Positions 1 to 7,616 of a DNA stretch of 33,117 bases are shown here, in pieces (the first letter of the stretch is position 1; the number at the start of each line of letters is the position of its first letter). The notes under the pieces are model-generated. The model saw nothing but the letters and a program-made list of their open reading frames with translations. It did no database searches and was not told the DNA's origin. The translations under genes were made by a program, and so were the position numbers. The stretch is from Desulfovibrio sp. (GTDB lineage: Bacteria; Desulfobacterota; Desulfovibrionia; Desulfovibrionales; Desulfovibrionaceae): the NCBI GenBank assembly GCA_031284485.1, contig JAISZT010000137.1:1-33117 (forward strand). Reading direction: 5' to 3'.

Positions 1-2
1 AC

Positions 3-113
3 CTGTCAAGACATTTGGAAGAGGCGCTTTGTGCATTTGAAGCTCAGCCTGATCAAGTAAAAAGCATTACCGGCTGGGACTGGATAATTAATGCTGTTTC
101 TAACGCAAATTAG
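3..113 (+). CDS. 3' end of unidentified plus-strand ORF (partial)
   Basis: The frame is open from the window edge for 36 codons and ends at a TAG (111-113). The visible tail is acidic and helical, then ends with ITGWDWI and a short polar stretch, which looks like real protein rather than noise. It is the only plus-strand candidate gene at this end. Its stop lies only about 4 nt from the point where the minus-strand P-II-like reading frame stops resembling its family (about 117). That is what an inserted element whose transposase ends near the element terminus would produce, but I do not recognise a transposase family in this tail. It could equally be an ordinary gene brought in by a deletion. 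Confidence 0.35.
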   Translation: MSRHLEEALCAFEAQPDQVKSITGWDWIINAVSNAN

Positions 114-116
114 AAT

Positions 117-275
117 AAGACCAAAAAATTTCACGTCTTCCTCCGTGCCGGTTCCCCGCGCGTTGATGCTCGTTCCCTCCGGCGCTCCAGCCGCGCGGGC
201 CGCGGCCATAACGTCGTCCGCATAGCCGGTGTTCAAGATGATGGAAATGAGTTCGTGTTTAGCGCTGGTGTTCAT
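117..275 (-). pseudogene. Truncated P-II-like regulator linked to DUF1538
   Basis: Starting at the ATG at 275, about 53 residues resemble the N-terminal half of the small P-II-like proteins encoded next to DUF1538 membrane proteins: a beta strand (HELISIIL), then AARAAGAPEGTSINARGTG and a KFFG motif. A full protein would be about 110 residues and continue into a second ferredoxin-like half. After KFFGL (about 117) the frame stays open to about position 6, but the sequence is no longer family-like. The start overlaps the stop of the upstream DUF1538 frame in an ATGA arrangement (272-275), so the pair was once translationally coupled. The gene is interpreted as broken by an insertion or deletion near 114-120. 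The family assignment rests on recalled motif patterns. Confidence 0.5.
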
Positions 276-727
276 GGAAATACTATCTGTTTCAGGGGTG
301 AGGGACTGGATCGCCCCCCTGCGCCAGCCGTTGTCACGCCAACGCCCAGCGCCATAATGAAGGGCACGGTCATGGGGCCGGTGATGGCGCCTCCGGCATC
401 GAAACCTATACCCAGAAAGGAGGGATCGGTGAAAGCGGCGCAGACAAACACCAGCGCGTAAAACAGTATCAGTAGCAACCTGTAGGAAGTCTGCAGGATG
501 ATGCGCCCAAGGGCCATGGCGACAAAAAGCCCCACACCCGCAGCAATCATCATAACCAGAACGTGCGGCGGGATGGATGCGACCACGGCAGCCACCTGAA
601 CGGTCAGCACCTGTACGTCCGGTTCCGCCACCGTGATGAAAAAGCCGGTGAAATGCAGGAGGAGCACAAGCACAATGATGGGAAACACGGATATGCTGAT
701 TTCTTTCAGTTTTTCCACAAAAATCAT
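272..727 (-). pseudogene. Truncated DUF1538 membrane protein
   Basis: The 151-residue product has hydrophobic segments at roughly residues 13-33, 42-75 and 82-100. It carries the DUF1538 hallmark GPMTVPFIMALGVGV near residues 117-131. In intact family members this motif is followed by roughly another 90 residues with more membrane helices. Here it runs directly into a short proline/serine-rich tail and a stop that overlaps the start of the P-II-like remnant. An internal deletion of about 250-300 bp therefore looks likely. DUF1538 proteins are putative membrane transporters of unknown substrate. With its C-terminal half missing, this one is probably non-functional, although the N-terminal frame is still clean, so the event may be recent. 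Confidence 0.55.
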
Positions 728-804
728 GGTATCGTTTCTTCACCGTAAACGGCGTTTTGACCGGTGTAATGGAGAGAGAGCACAATAGAAAAAATTTCTT
801 TGTT

Positions 805-834
805 ATTATTAGATGTTAAATGAAATTGCGTCAA
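805..834 (-). promoter_or_regulatory. Candidate sigma70 promoter for the DUF1538 frame
   Basis: Read on the minus strand, a TTGACG -35 box (829-834) is followed after 17-18 nt by TAATAA/AATAAT (805-811). The start codon at 727 lies about 75 nt downstream. The 135-nt stretch 728-862 between this gene and the branching-enzyme stop holds no other gene. Confidence 0.4.
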
Positions 835-862
835 ACCGTGCCCGACATTATTTTTCGACAGG

Positions 863-2875
863 TCAATCTTCACGCCGCAGTACAAGAACCACCATCGGCG
901 GCAGATATATGGTTATATCCTGCTCAAAACAGTGGGGCAGAACTTTTGTAAAATGTTCCAGTGGCGGATGGGTCACACGCAGGTTGCCGTGCCCGGCAAA
1001 TGCTGTTTCGTCAGAGGAGAGCAATTCTGAATATTTGCCGGCTGTCACGGCAAAAACAAGATTTTCTCTGGCCTTGAGCTGGTGAAAATTGAAAATAAAG
1101 AGAAGCCGACCACGCTCAAAGGCCAGCAGGCGGTCTTCTTCATGGATAAAGCGAAACAGGGGAACTTGCTGAAAATCTTCAGAATGGGCGGCAATCAGAT
1201 CAAGCATTTGCGCTTTGTCCCACGCGGCAAGTTGGGCGTATTTGAGATCTGTGCGCTCCGCAAGATGCCATTGACGGTGAGCGTGGAATTCCGCATCCAG
1301 CCATTCCGGATGCCCGAATTCGTTCCCCATGAAATTCAGATAGCCCGCATCCGCAGTGCCCAGCGTCACAAGACGCATGAGCCGGTAAAGGGCCAAACCT
1401 CGGGCAGTGACCCAGCTGTCTGTAAAAACGGACATGGTAGTGTACATGTCATCGCCAAGCAGCCGCCATATCATGGCGTCGTCCCCGTTGATGCACTGAT
1501 CATGGCATTCAACGTAGCTGACGGTGCGGTCATAGGGGCGGTGATTGGTCATTTCATGCCACAAGCTGCCCATATCGCGAGGCTCTTCAATAAATTTTTC
1601 CCAGTAATCGGGAATGCCCATGGCAAAACGCCGGTCAAAACCAAATCCTCCCTCGGCAGGCGGGCATGTAAGTCCGGGCATTCCGGAAAATTCTTCCGCA
1701 ATGGTTATGGACTGCGGGACGATCTCGTGCGTCAGCATATTGGCAAGGCAGAGATACAGTTCGCCGTATGTATCGGCGCGCGACGCACCGTCTTTTCCGT
1801 AAAAGCAGCGTCCGACGTGCGAAAAATCGTCATCAACGCCATGGTCGCGGTAAATCATGTTGCCTACGGCATCAAAACGGAAGCCGTCCACACGAAATTC
1901 CTCCAGCCAGTATCGACAATTTGAAAGGAGAAAACGCCGCGTCATTTCCTGACTGTAATCAAAACAAGGTGTTCCCCATTGGTTAAGTTTTTCGCTGAAA
2001 AAATACCTGCTTCCGTCATACGCGGCCAGTCCTTGTTCAGTATTTGGGCAGGAATGGCTGTGCGTGATATCCAGAATAACGGACAGAGACAGACTGTGCG
2101 CTTTATCTACCAGTTTTTTAAATTGGTCCGGCGTGCCGAAACGTGAACAGGGCGCAAAATAACTGCTGACCTGATAGCCGAAAGAGCGGTAGAGGGGATG
2201 CTCCAAAACGCCCATAAGCTGTACGGCTGTGTAGCCGCAATTCTTGATGCGCGGCAGGATGTTGTCGGAAAAATCCTGATATGTGCCAACGCTGTCATTG
2301 TGGTGTTGCAACGCTGGTTGCGCCATACCGACATGGGCTTCGTAAATGCGGGGGAAAGCCTGTTTTTTTGGGCGCCTGTATCGGAAAAGGTAGGGGGTAT
2401 CCGGGGCATGCAGTCTGGCGCACCATTGGGCCTGCACTACTTTATCCTGTTCAACCCATGCAGCGAATGCCGGTACACGTCTGAGCGCCTGCCCGCCGTC
2501 GTTTTGCACACGCAACTCCATATATTCGCCGTGCTCAAGGCCATTTTCCGGCAAGACAAGCTCAAAAATGCCATTGTTGCGCCGTGTGAAGCGATAATTG
2601 GCGTGGCGTTGAAAGTTGAGCCTGTCTGTTGTCAGCCAGACCGCTGCAGCCTGCGGCATATATTCGCGCAGTCTCCAAAAAGATTTTCCCTGCGCGTTTT
2701 TGATACGGTGCACCCCCAGGGTTATGTGGAGATCGGCATACGCGCGCAGAGAACCATAACATTTTTCGATGCGTTTCAACTCTGTCGAAAAGTTACGGCT
2801 ACGGCGCAAAAAAAAATCGCGGTAGGCTTCAAGCGCCGGATCTTCCAGCGGGGATAACGGAATATGTGTTGCCAT
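863..2875 (-). CDS. glgB: 1,4-alpha-glucan branching enzyme (GH13)
   Basis: This 670-residue protein should cut alpha-1,4-glucan chains and re-attach them through alpha-1,6 links, creating branches in cytoplasmic glycogen. The N-terminal part (about 1-165) matches the beta-sandwich CBM48 region, followed by a (beta/alpha)8 barrel and a C-terminal beta domain. The GH13 regions are visible: region I DITHSH (269-274), region II DGFRFDAV (330-337, nucleophile Asp335), region III TIAEEFSG (391-398, Glu acid/base) and region IV YVECHDQ. The style of regions II and III resembles the eukaryotic-type branching enzymes more than the E. coli type. The start lies 6 nt after the stop of the upstream reductase gene, so the two are probably co-transcribed. 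An alpha-amylase-family enzyme of another specificity is the main alternative. Confidence 0.85.
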   Translation of the reverse strand: MATHIPLSPLEDPALEAYRDFFLRRSRNFSTELKRIEKCYGSLRAYADLHITLGVHRIKNAQGKSFWRLREYMPQAAAVWLTTDRLNFQRHANYRFTRRNNGIFELVLPENGLEHGEYMELRVQNDGGQALRRVPAFAAWVEQDKVVQAQWCARLHAPDTPYLFRYRRPKKQAFPRIYEAHVGMAQPALQHHNDSVGTYQDFSDNILPRIKNCGYTAVQLMGVLEHPLYRSFGYQVSSYFAPCSRFGTPDQFKKLVDKAHSLSLSVILDITHSHSCPNTEQGLAAYDGSRYFFSEKLNQWGTPCFDYSQEMTRRFLLSNCRYWLEEFRVDGFRFDAVGNMIYRDHGVDDDFSHVGRCFYGKDGASRADTYGELYLCLANMLTHEIVPQSITIAEEFSGMPGLTCPPAEGGFGFDRRFAMGIPDYWEKFIEEPRDMGSLWHEMTNHRPYDRTVSYVECHDQCINGDDAMIWRLLGDDMYTTMSVFTDSWVTARGLALYRLMRLVTLGTADAGYLNFMGNEFGHPEWLDAEFHAHRQWHLAERTDLKYAQLAAWDKAQMLDLIAAHSEDFQQVPLFRFIHEEDRLLAFERGRLLFIFNFHQLKARENLVFAVTAGKYSELLSSDETAFAGHGNLRVTHPPLEHFTKVLPHCFEQDITIYLPPMVVLVLRRED

Positions 2876-2881
2876 ACAAAT

Positions 2882-3787
2882 TTACTTACTGTGTCTGCGC
2901 CATTTTTTGCCGGAAAGCGAAGACAGACATTGAATCAGCGCCTGTGTGCCGTTGCGCCCCTGTCCCTGGGCCTGCGCCATGCGATAGAATTGTTCCGCCA
3001 AGGTTACGCCGGGCAGCACAAGTTGCATTCTGCGGCATTCTTCCAGGCAAAGTCCCAAGTCTTTTATAAAATGTTCAATAAAGAAGCCCGGATCGTAGTT
3101 GCAATCCAGAAGGCGGCGGCCCAAGGTGTTCATGGCGGCGCTGCCAGCCGCGCCGCTGGCTACAAGATCCAGCCATTGGGCCACATCAAGGCCGGCTTCC
3201 TGGGCAAAGAGCATGGATTCACAAACACTGAACATCACACCGGCTACAGCAGCCTGGTTTGCGAGTTTTGCGTATTGTCCCGAGCCTGCTTCGCCACAGT
3301 GCATCAGTTTTTGCCCCATTTTTTCAAAGCAGGGTTTTGCGAGTTCAAAGGCTGCCTTGACTCCACCCACAAAAATCGAGAGCTTCGCGTCTCTCGCGCC
3401 CACATCTCCGCCGGTCACGGGCGCGTCCAGAGAAGTGCAGCCTTGTTTTTCAGCGGCCTGGGCTATGCGTTTGGCAAGCTGCGGGCTGGATGTGGTCATG
3501 TCGCAGAGTATACCGCCTTTCGCCAGACCGTGTAAGGCGCCGTTTTCACCAAGCATAACTTCTTCAACATCATTTGGGAATCCCACAATGGAAAACACTA
3601 TATCCGAAGCGCCCGCGACAGCGCGCGGGGTTTGCGCCCATTGCGCACCTCTGTCAAGCAGGGGTTGCGTCTTTGCTTTTGTGCGGCTGTATACTGTCAA
3701 CGGGTAGCCAGCCGCCACCAGATGACCGGCCATGGATGATCCCATGACGCCTGTGCCTATCCAACCTATACGCAGTTTTTTTGACAT
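2882..3787 (-). CDS. NAD(P)-dependent 3-hydroxyisobutyrate dehydrogenase-family reductase
   Basis: This 301-residue cytoplasmic enzyme belongs to the beta-hydroxyacid dehydrogenase family, which reduces small semialdehydes or 2-oxoacids (tartronate semialdehyde, glyoxylate, succinate semialdehyde) or oxidises the corresponding hydroxyacids. It shows the N-terminal Rossmann loop GWIGTGVMG (8-16), an SRT sequence after beta2 (34-36) of the kind often seen with NADPH preference, the substrate-binding motif DAPVTGGDVGA (121-131), and the catalytic lysine K174 in GSGQYAKLANQ. The all-helical C-terminal domain is complete and the length is normal. It is followed after 6 nt by the branching-enzyme gene. 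The substrate cannot be decided from sequence; a glyoxylate/succinic semialdehyde reductase is a reasonable guess. Confidence 0.85.
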   Translation of the reverse strand: MSKKLRIGWIGTGVMGSSMAGHLVAAGYPLTVYSRTKAKTQPLLDRGAQWAQTPRAVAGASDIVFSIVGFPNDVEEVMLGENGALHGLAKGGILCDMTTSSPQLAKRIAQAAEKQGCTSLDAPVTGGDVGARDAKLSIFVGGVKAAFELAKPCFEKMGQKLMHCGEAGSGQYAKLANQAAVAGVMFSVCESMLFAQEAGLDVAQWLDLVASGAAGSAAMNTLGRRLLDCNYDPGFFIEHFIKDLGLCLEECRRMQLVLPGVTLAEQFYRMAQAQGQGRNGTQALIQCLSSLSGKKWRRHSK

Positions 3788-3839
3788 GGTTTTACCCTTT
3801 TTTCATTTTTTGAAGCACGTCATATTATTTTTCAATGAT

Positions 3840-3868
3840 TTTATATGTAATGTCAATGTATTTGAGAA
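3840..3868 (-). promoter_or_regulatory. Candidate promoter upstream of the reductase-glgB pair
   Basis: In the AT-rich 102-nt gap 3788-3889, a TATAAA -10 box (3840-3845, minus strand) sits 17 nt from TTCTCA (3863-3868). A perfect TTGACA at 3851-3856 has no -10 box at a suitable distance. No rho-independent terminator for the upstream cluster is visible in this gap, so read-through remains possible. Confidence 0.3.
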
Positions 3869-3889
3869 ATTCCATTGATTTGTTGTCCG

Positions 3890-5647
3890 TCAGATGACCG
3901 ACATAACCACTTTGAGCGTGGGCTGGACGATTACGTCCTGCCAGATATTGCTGACCGGGAGGCTGTTTGCTCCCCCGGCGCGAACTTTCGCGAGATGTTT
4001 TTGCAGATTGGCAAGATTTTCCCTGCTGTGTCGACTGAGCATATCCTCTCCCTGATATTCCATATTCAGTTCGCTGAGGCGTCGCTCAAGGTCGGACTGG
4101 GCAAATTTGACCAGCTCCAGCAATTCCAGCCTGTAATTGTTTGTGGTGTTTGTGAGGCTGTACTTGAAATCCTTCATCAGGCTTTTAGCCTGCGCGCTTT
4201 TTTGTTGTATGAGTTCTTTCTCCTGCGCGTTCAGTTTTTTGCTTTTTTCGCCAGCTTCGACGACTACGTTGTTCAGCGTATAGATGCGGTATGCTATGTT
4301 CCGTTGTGCTTCAAGCTGGTATATGAGTGAACGCAGTCTGTTCAGCAGGGCCTCGTCGCGCTGTCTGGCGAGCGCATTTTCACGGTCGGCGACCATGCGC
4401 CGGTACTGGGTGAGATTTTCTTTGACGACAGGCGAGCCTGTGGCATGAATAATTTTTTCCAGTTCGGTGAGCAAGTTTGTCGAGGCATCCAGGCGCACCG
4501 GCCTGTCAACACCGGCGGCATTTTGAGGTAGGGGAGCAGGGGTTTGCTGCGCTGTTTTGTAGGTGTCATTTTCTCGCCGCAAGGCTTGTTCGCGGGATTT
4601 GGGCGTGTTGATGCCGCTTACCGCTACACGAAAACCTATGTCCTTGCGCTGCATGGGGCCTTTGTCCGTAAAAGGCGCTATTTCTTCCCGTTTTCCGGGC
4701 AGTATGCCTTCCTCCGTACTCCGGTAACTGCCGCCCTTGACCACCAGCCCCCCCTGTGAACCGTGCAGGCGATTTACCAAGGCATCGCCTACCATGTCCG
4801 GCACAGTAAACTGGAAAGAAGATTCGACCATCTCGGCGGCATTTCCGGACATGTCATACAATTGCAGAGGGTTGGGGGATCGCGATCCTATCATGTGCAA
4901 GTTTTCAGATCCAAAAACCGCGTAATCGGCCTTTTTTTTGTCTCCAATATGGTAAAAATCCATCGTGTTCCGATCTGTCTCGTTCACGTTGAGACCGCCT
5001 CTGGCGGCAAATTCCCATTCCGTTTCAGAAGGCAGGCGCAGAAAACCGACATCCCCGGGGCTGTCGGCATAGCCCGGCAAAGCGCTCCGGTGGTTTTTAA
5101 GCAGCCATGAAGTATATTTATACATGAATTCCTGTGCTTGCAGCCACGACACGTCGGTGACGGGGCGGGCCATATCCGCGGTTATGGATTTTGGGGGGCA
5201 TTGTTCGTTCATAACCGCTTCCCATTGCCATTGGCTGACCTCGTACTTACCCAGAAAGTAGTAAAAATAATTGTTGTTGGCGTCCGGCAGACCAAGTTTT
5301 TGCCGCCACTGACCCGGCATGTCTCTGGGAGTGAAGGGGGCGCTCAAATGGGTTTCATATTGTCGTTCGTAAAGCGCGCGTATATTTTCCTGCCCATCGT
5401 TAGCGGTTCGCATGCCCATGACAATTTTTTTGTCATACAAGTATCCTTTTGCGGGCACCGCGACGGCGCGCAATGCCATCTGTCCGTCGCACGGCATGGG
5501 CAGAAATAAGTCGTAAGTGTCAGGATGGAGATTGTACGTCTGTTCTTGCGTCAGATTCTCCGTGCCCGCTTTTTTCAGGCCGGCGGCGGAAGCTGTGAAC
5601 GGCAGGGCCATGAACAGCGCTACAACCAGTGATACTAAAAAACGCAT
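3890..5647 (-). CDS. Exported FGE/sulfatase-modifying-factor-like protein with C-terminal coiled coil
   Basis: The ATG at 5647 is chosen over an upstream in-frame ATG at 5689. AAGGAG lies 5 nt before it, overlapping the permease stop, and translation from here begins with a clear signal peptide (MRFLVSLVVALFMALPFTASA). The 585-residue protein is therefore predicted periplasmic. Residues about 125-345 form an FGE-sulfatase (SUMF1-type) domain: GKYEVSQWQWEAVM, PVTDVSW, RLPSETEWEFAARGG, LYDMSGNAAEMV, VKGGSYRS and DIGFRVAV. The active-site cysteine pair that follows GGS in genuine formylglycine-generating enzymes is absent, so this is probably a binding or scaffold version. Residues about 400-560 are charged and helical, very likely a coiled coil. 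It is the last gene of the Srf-type cluster. Its partner is not known. Confidence 0.8.
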   Translation of the reverse strand: MRFLVSLVVALFMALPFTASAAGLKKAGTENLTQEQTYNLHPDTYDLFLPMPCDGQMALRAVAVPAKGYLYDKKIVMGMRTANDGQENIRALYERQYETHLSAPFTPRDMPGQWRQKLGLPDANNNYFYYFLGKYEVSQWQWEAVMNEQCPPKSITADMARPVTDVSWLQAQEFMYKYTSWLLKNHRSALPGYADSPGDVGFLRLPSETEWEFAARGGLNVNETDRNTMDFYHIGDKKKADYAVFGSENLHMIGSRSPNPLQLYDMSGNAAEMVESSFQFTVPDMVGDALVNRLHGSQGGLVVKGGSYRSTEEGILPGKREEIAPFTDKGPMQRKDIGFRVAVSGINTPKSREQALRRENDTYKTAQQTPAPLPQNAAGVDRPVRLDASTNLLTELEKIIHATGSPVVKENLTQYRRMVADRENALARQRDEALLNRLRSLIYQLEAQRNIAYRIYTLNNVVVEAGEKSKKLNAQEKELIQQKSAQAKSLMKDFKYSLTNTTNNYRLELLELVKFAQSDLERRLSELNMEYQGEDMLSRHSRENLANLQKHLAKVRAGGANSLPVSNIWQDVIVQPTLKVVMSVI

Positions 5648-5657
5648 GCGGACTCCT

Positions 5658-6884
5658 TTATATATCTCGTATAACGAGCGCCGGTTCAACGCCTGCCGCG
5701 CGCACCGCCGGATACAGGGCCGCGATGACGGACAGTCCCGTCACGGCCGCAAGGGCTATTGGAAGATGTTCGGGGAGCAGTTCACAAACGGTTTGTCCGT
5801 TCAGTTGCGCGGCAAATATGTGATCAATGCCCCGGGCGACACAGAAGGCGATTCCCCATGCCGTCAGTGTGCCGCACACGCCTGTCAGCAGTATCTGCTT
5901 GAGCGGATAAAGCAAAAGGGCAAAACGCGAAAACCCCAGCAGACGCAGCATTCCGAGCATTTTGTCCTTGCGGCGCACAGCGGCCAGTGAAGAACTCAAG
6001 GTAAAGGCGACAAAGCCAAGGCCAACCGCGGCGCCTATCACCAGCAGCAACTGGACAAGTGTTTGATCAATTTTTTTGATGTCGGCAATGGATTTTGCTT
6101 TTGTGACGACGTCAATGTGTTGTTCGCGTAAAAAGGCGTCCAGAGTTTCCACGCTGTCAAGATCTCGCGCATACAAACGAAATGACTCATAATGCCGATC
6201 CATTTTCGGCCGCGCGTCACCGGCATAGTTTCTGTGGGGCACGGCGACGTAATCCCTGTAGTCCTGTATATCCTCCAGCACGGACAAGGGAAAAAACGCC
6301 GTGTCGGCGGCCAGCGCTTCCGGCGGAAGCACGCCCGTTATTCTTGTGTTGAATATCTGCATTTCCAGGTTGCCGTCAGGGCGTTTGCGTCCCAGACGGC
6401 CTTGGATCGCGTCACCCGGTTTTACGTCAAGTTTTCGCGCGGCGCTCGCGGAAAGCACGGCTTCTCCGCCCGGCAGAACGTCGGAGGGAACAGGTTGTTG
6501 AAAACGCTCCAGTAAGGGGTCGCCGGTCAGGGCGGGTTCCAGAGTCAGGGAAACAAAGGAGCCGTTATTGCCGATAAACTGCATTTCCGACGCCACGGCG
6601 CGTGTGCGGGGCGTTACATAGCGCACGGAAGGCATGTCGCGCAATTGTCTGAAGAGCGTTTCAGTATAACCGCTTGTGCCGCTGCCCACAGGAATGATGA
6701 TAAGGGCGGTGGGATCCTGAAGCAGATGGGTGCGCAGATTTTCCACAAGACCGATGCGCACGCCATACAGCACTATGAGGGGTGAGAGCATGCTGGCCAG
6801 AGCAAGTACCGCGCACAGCGAAAGAATGCGCTCATGCCACCAGTCGCGCCTTGCCAGACCAAGAATTATCAGGCAGCGCGACAC
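5658..6884 (-). CDS. FtsX/MacB-type ABC transporter permease
   Basis: The 408-residue inner-membrane protein has the four-helix layout of type VII (MacB/LolCE/FtsX) permeases. TM1 is at about 20-45, a large periplasmic domain spans about 46-275, and TM2-TM4 lie at about 278-302, 322-346 and 375-398. It ends in the typical PAVRAAGVEPALVIRD tail that contacts the ATPase. The start is a GTG at 6884 with AGGG 6 nt upstream, overlapping the end of the ATPase gene by 16 nt. Members of this class couple ATP hydrolysis to movement of a periplasmic domain (lipoprotein extraction, peptide expulsion or amidase activation). No periplasmic adaptor (MacA-like) is encoded nearby. In this cluster it may drive or regulate the exported Srf-associated proteins. 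Confidence 0.85.
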   Translation of the reverse strand: MSRCLIILGLARRDWWHERILSLCAVLALASMLSPLIVLYGVRIGLVENLRTHLLQDPTALIIIPVGSGTSGYTETLFRQLRDMPSVRYVTPRTRAVASEMQFIGNNGSFVSLTLEPALTGDPLLERFQQPVPSDVLPGGEAVLSASAARKLDVKPGDAIQGRLGRKRPDGNLEMQIFNTRITGVLPPEALAADTAFFPLSVLEDIQDYRDYVAVPHRNYAGDARPKMDRHYESFRLYARDLDSVETLDAFLREQHIDVVTKAKSIADIKKIDQTLVQLLLVIGAAVGLGFVAFTLSSSLAAVRRKDKMLGMLRLLGFSRFALLLYPLKQILLTGVCGTLTAWGIAFCVARGIDHIFAAQLNGQTVCELLPEHLPIALAAVTGLSVIAALYPAVRAAGVEPALVIRDI

Positions 6885-7615
6885 GGCGCACCCTCGCTGT
6901 CATCAATGGTTGCTAGCACGGCGCCATCCCCGCCGGTCGATATTTCAAGTTTTACCTCGCGCAAACCGGCCTTGTGAACCAATGCAAGGTCATGGCTCAC
7001 CATCACCAGTGTTGCGCCCATTTTGCCGACGGCCATACGGAACCTCTCCATAACTTTATTGGCGTGTATGGGGTCAAGCGCCGCTGTCGGTTCGTCGGCC
7101 AGGACAAGTTTGGGATTTGAGGCAAGTGCCCGGCCTATGACGGCGCGTTGTCTTTCGCCAACGGAAAGTGAAGCCGGCAGGGAAGACAGCAGTTGCGAAA
7201 TGCCAAGCTCTTCAGCAAGCGCGCGCACTCTTTTTTGTATTTCCGCCAGTCCCAGTCCCTGCATGCGCGCGGTAAGCCCCATATTGTCCGCAACCGTGAG
7301 ATAGGGCAGGAGGCCGCCTGTCTGTAAAACATACCCCATATGTTTCAGGCGGACATCCGCCATGCAATCCAGATTTTTTTTCCGCCACAGTAAACCGGCG
7401 TCTATCGGCTTGCCAGCCGGCGTAAAGACAAAATGTCCGGCCTCATCAGGTTGCAGAACCATGCCCAGAATATCCAGGGCGGTGCTTTTTCCGCTGCCGC
7501 TCAGGCCGGTCAAGGCAATTTGCTCCCCTCTGGCCAGATGCAGGCGCGCTATGCGCAGGCTGTATCCGGCAGCGCCCACTCTGCGCCGTATGAGTACGTT
7601 TTCGAGCATGTACAT
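6869..7615 (-). CDS. ABC transporter ATP-binding protein (MacB/LolD type)
   Basis: The 248-residue cytoplasmic ATPase has Walker A GLSGSGKST (37-45), Q-loop Q98, a signature written LSVGE (150-154) instead of LSGGQ, Walker B LVLADEP (170-176) followed by TAALD, and H-loop His208. The start is placed at the ATG at 7615, one base after the stop of the vWA gene. The longer frame back to 7765 would run inside that gene. No clear Shine-Dalgarno precedes it, so translation probably couples to the vWA gene. An ATG two codons later is also possible. It pairs with the overlapping permease gene downstream. The C-terminal extension past residue 220 is short and non-conserved. Confidence 0.85.
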   Translation of the reverse strand: MYMLENVLIRRRVGAAGYSLRIARLHLARGEQIALTGLSGSGKSTALDILGMVLQPDEAGHFVFTPAGKPIDAGLLWRKKNLDCMADVRLKHMGYVLQTGGLLPYLTVADNMGLTARMQGLGLAEIQKRVRALAEELGISQLLSSLPASLSVGERQRAVIGRALASNPKLVLADEPTAALDPIHANKVMERFRMAVGKMGATLVMVSHDLALVHKAGLREVKLEISTGGDGAVLATIDDSEGAPCRAA

Positions 7616-7616
7616 T

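Noticed and set aside
1082..1924. 280-codon plus-strand open frame
   Set aside because: It lies wholly antisense to the GH13 barrel of the branching enzyme, which carries all catalytic motifs.
3890..5647. Genuine formylglycine-generating enzyme (sulfatase maturase)
   Set aside because: The catalytic cysteines are absent and no sulfatase gene is in the window.
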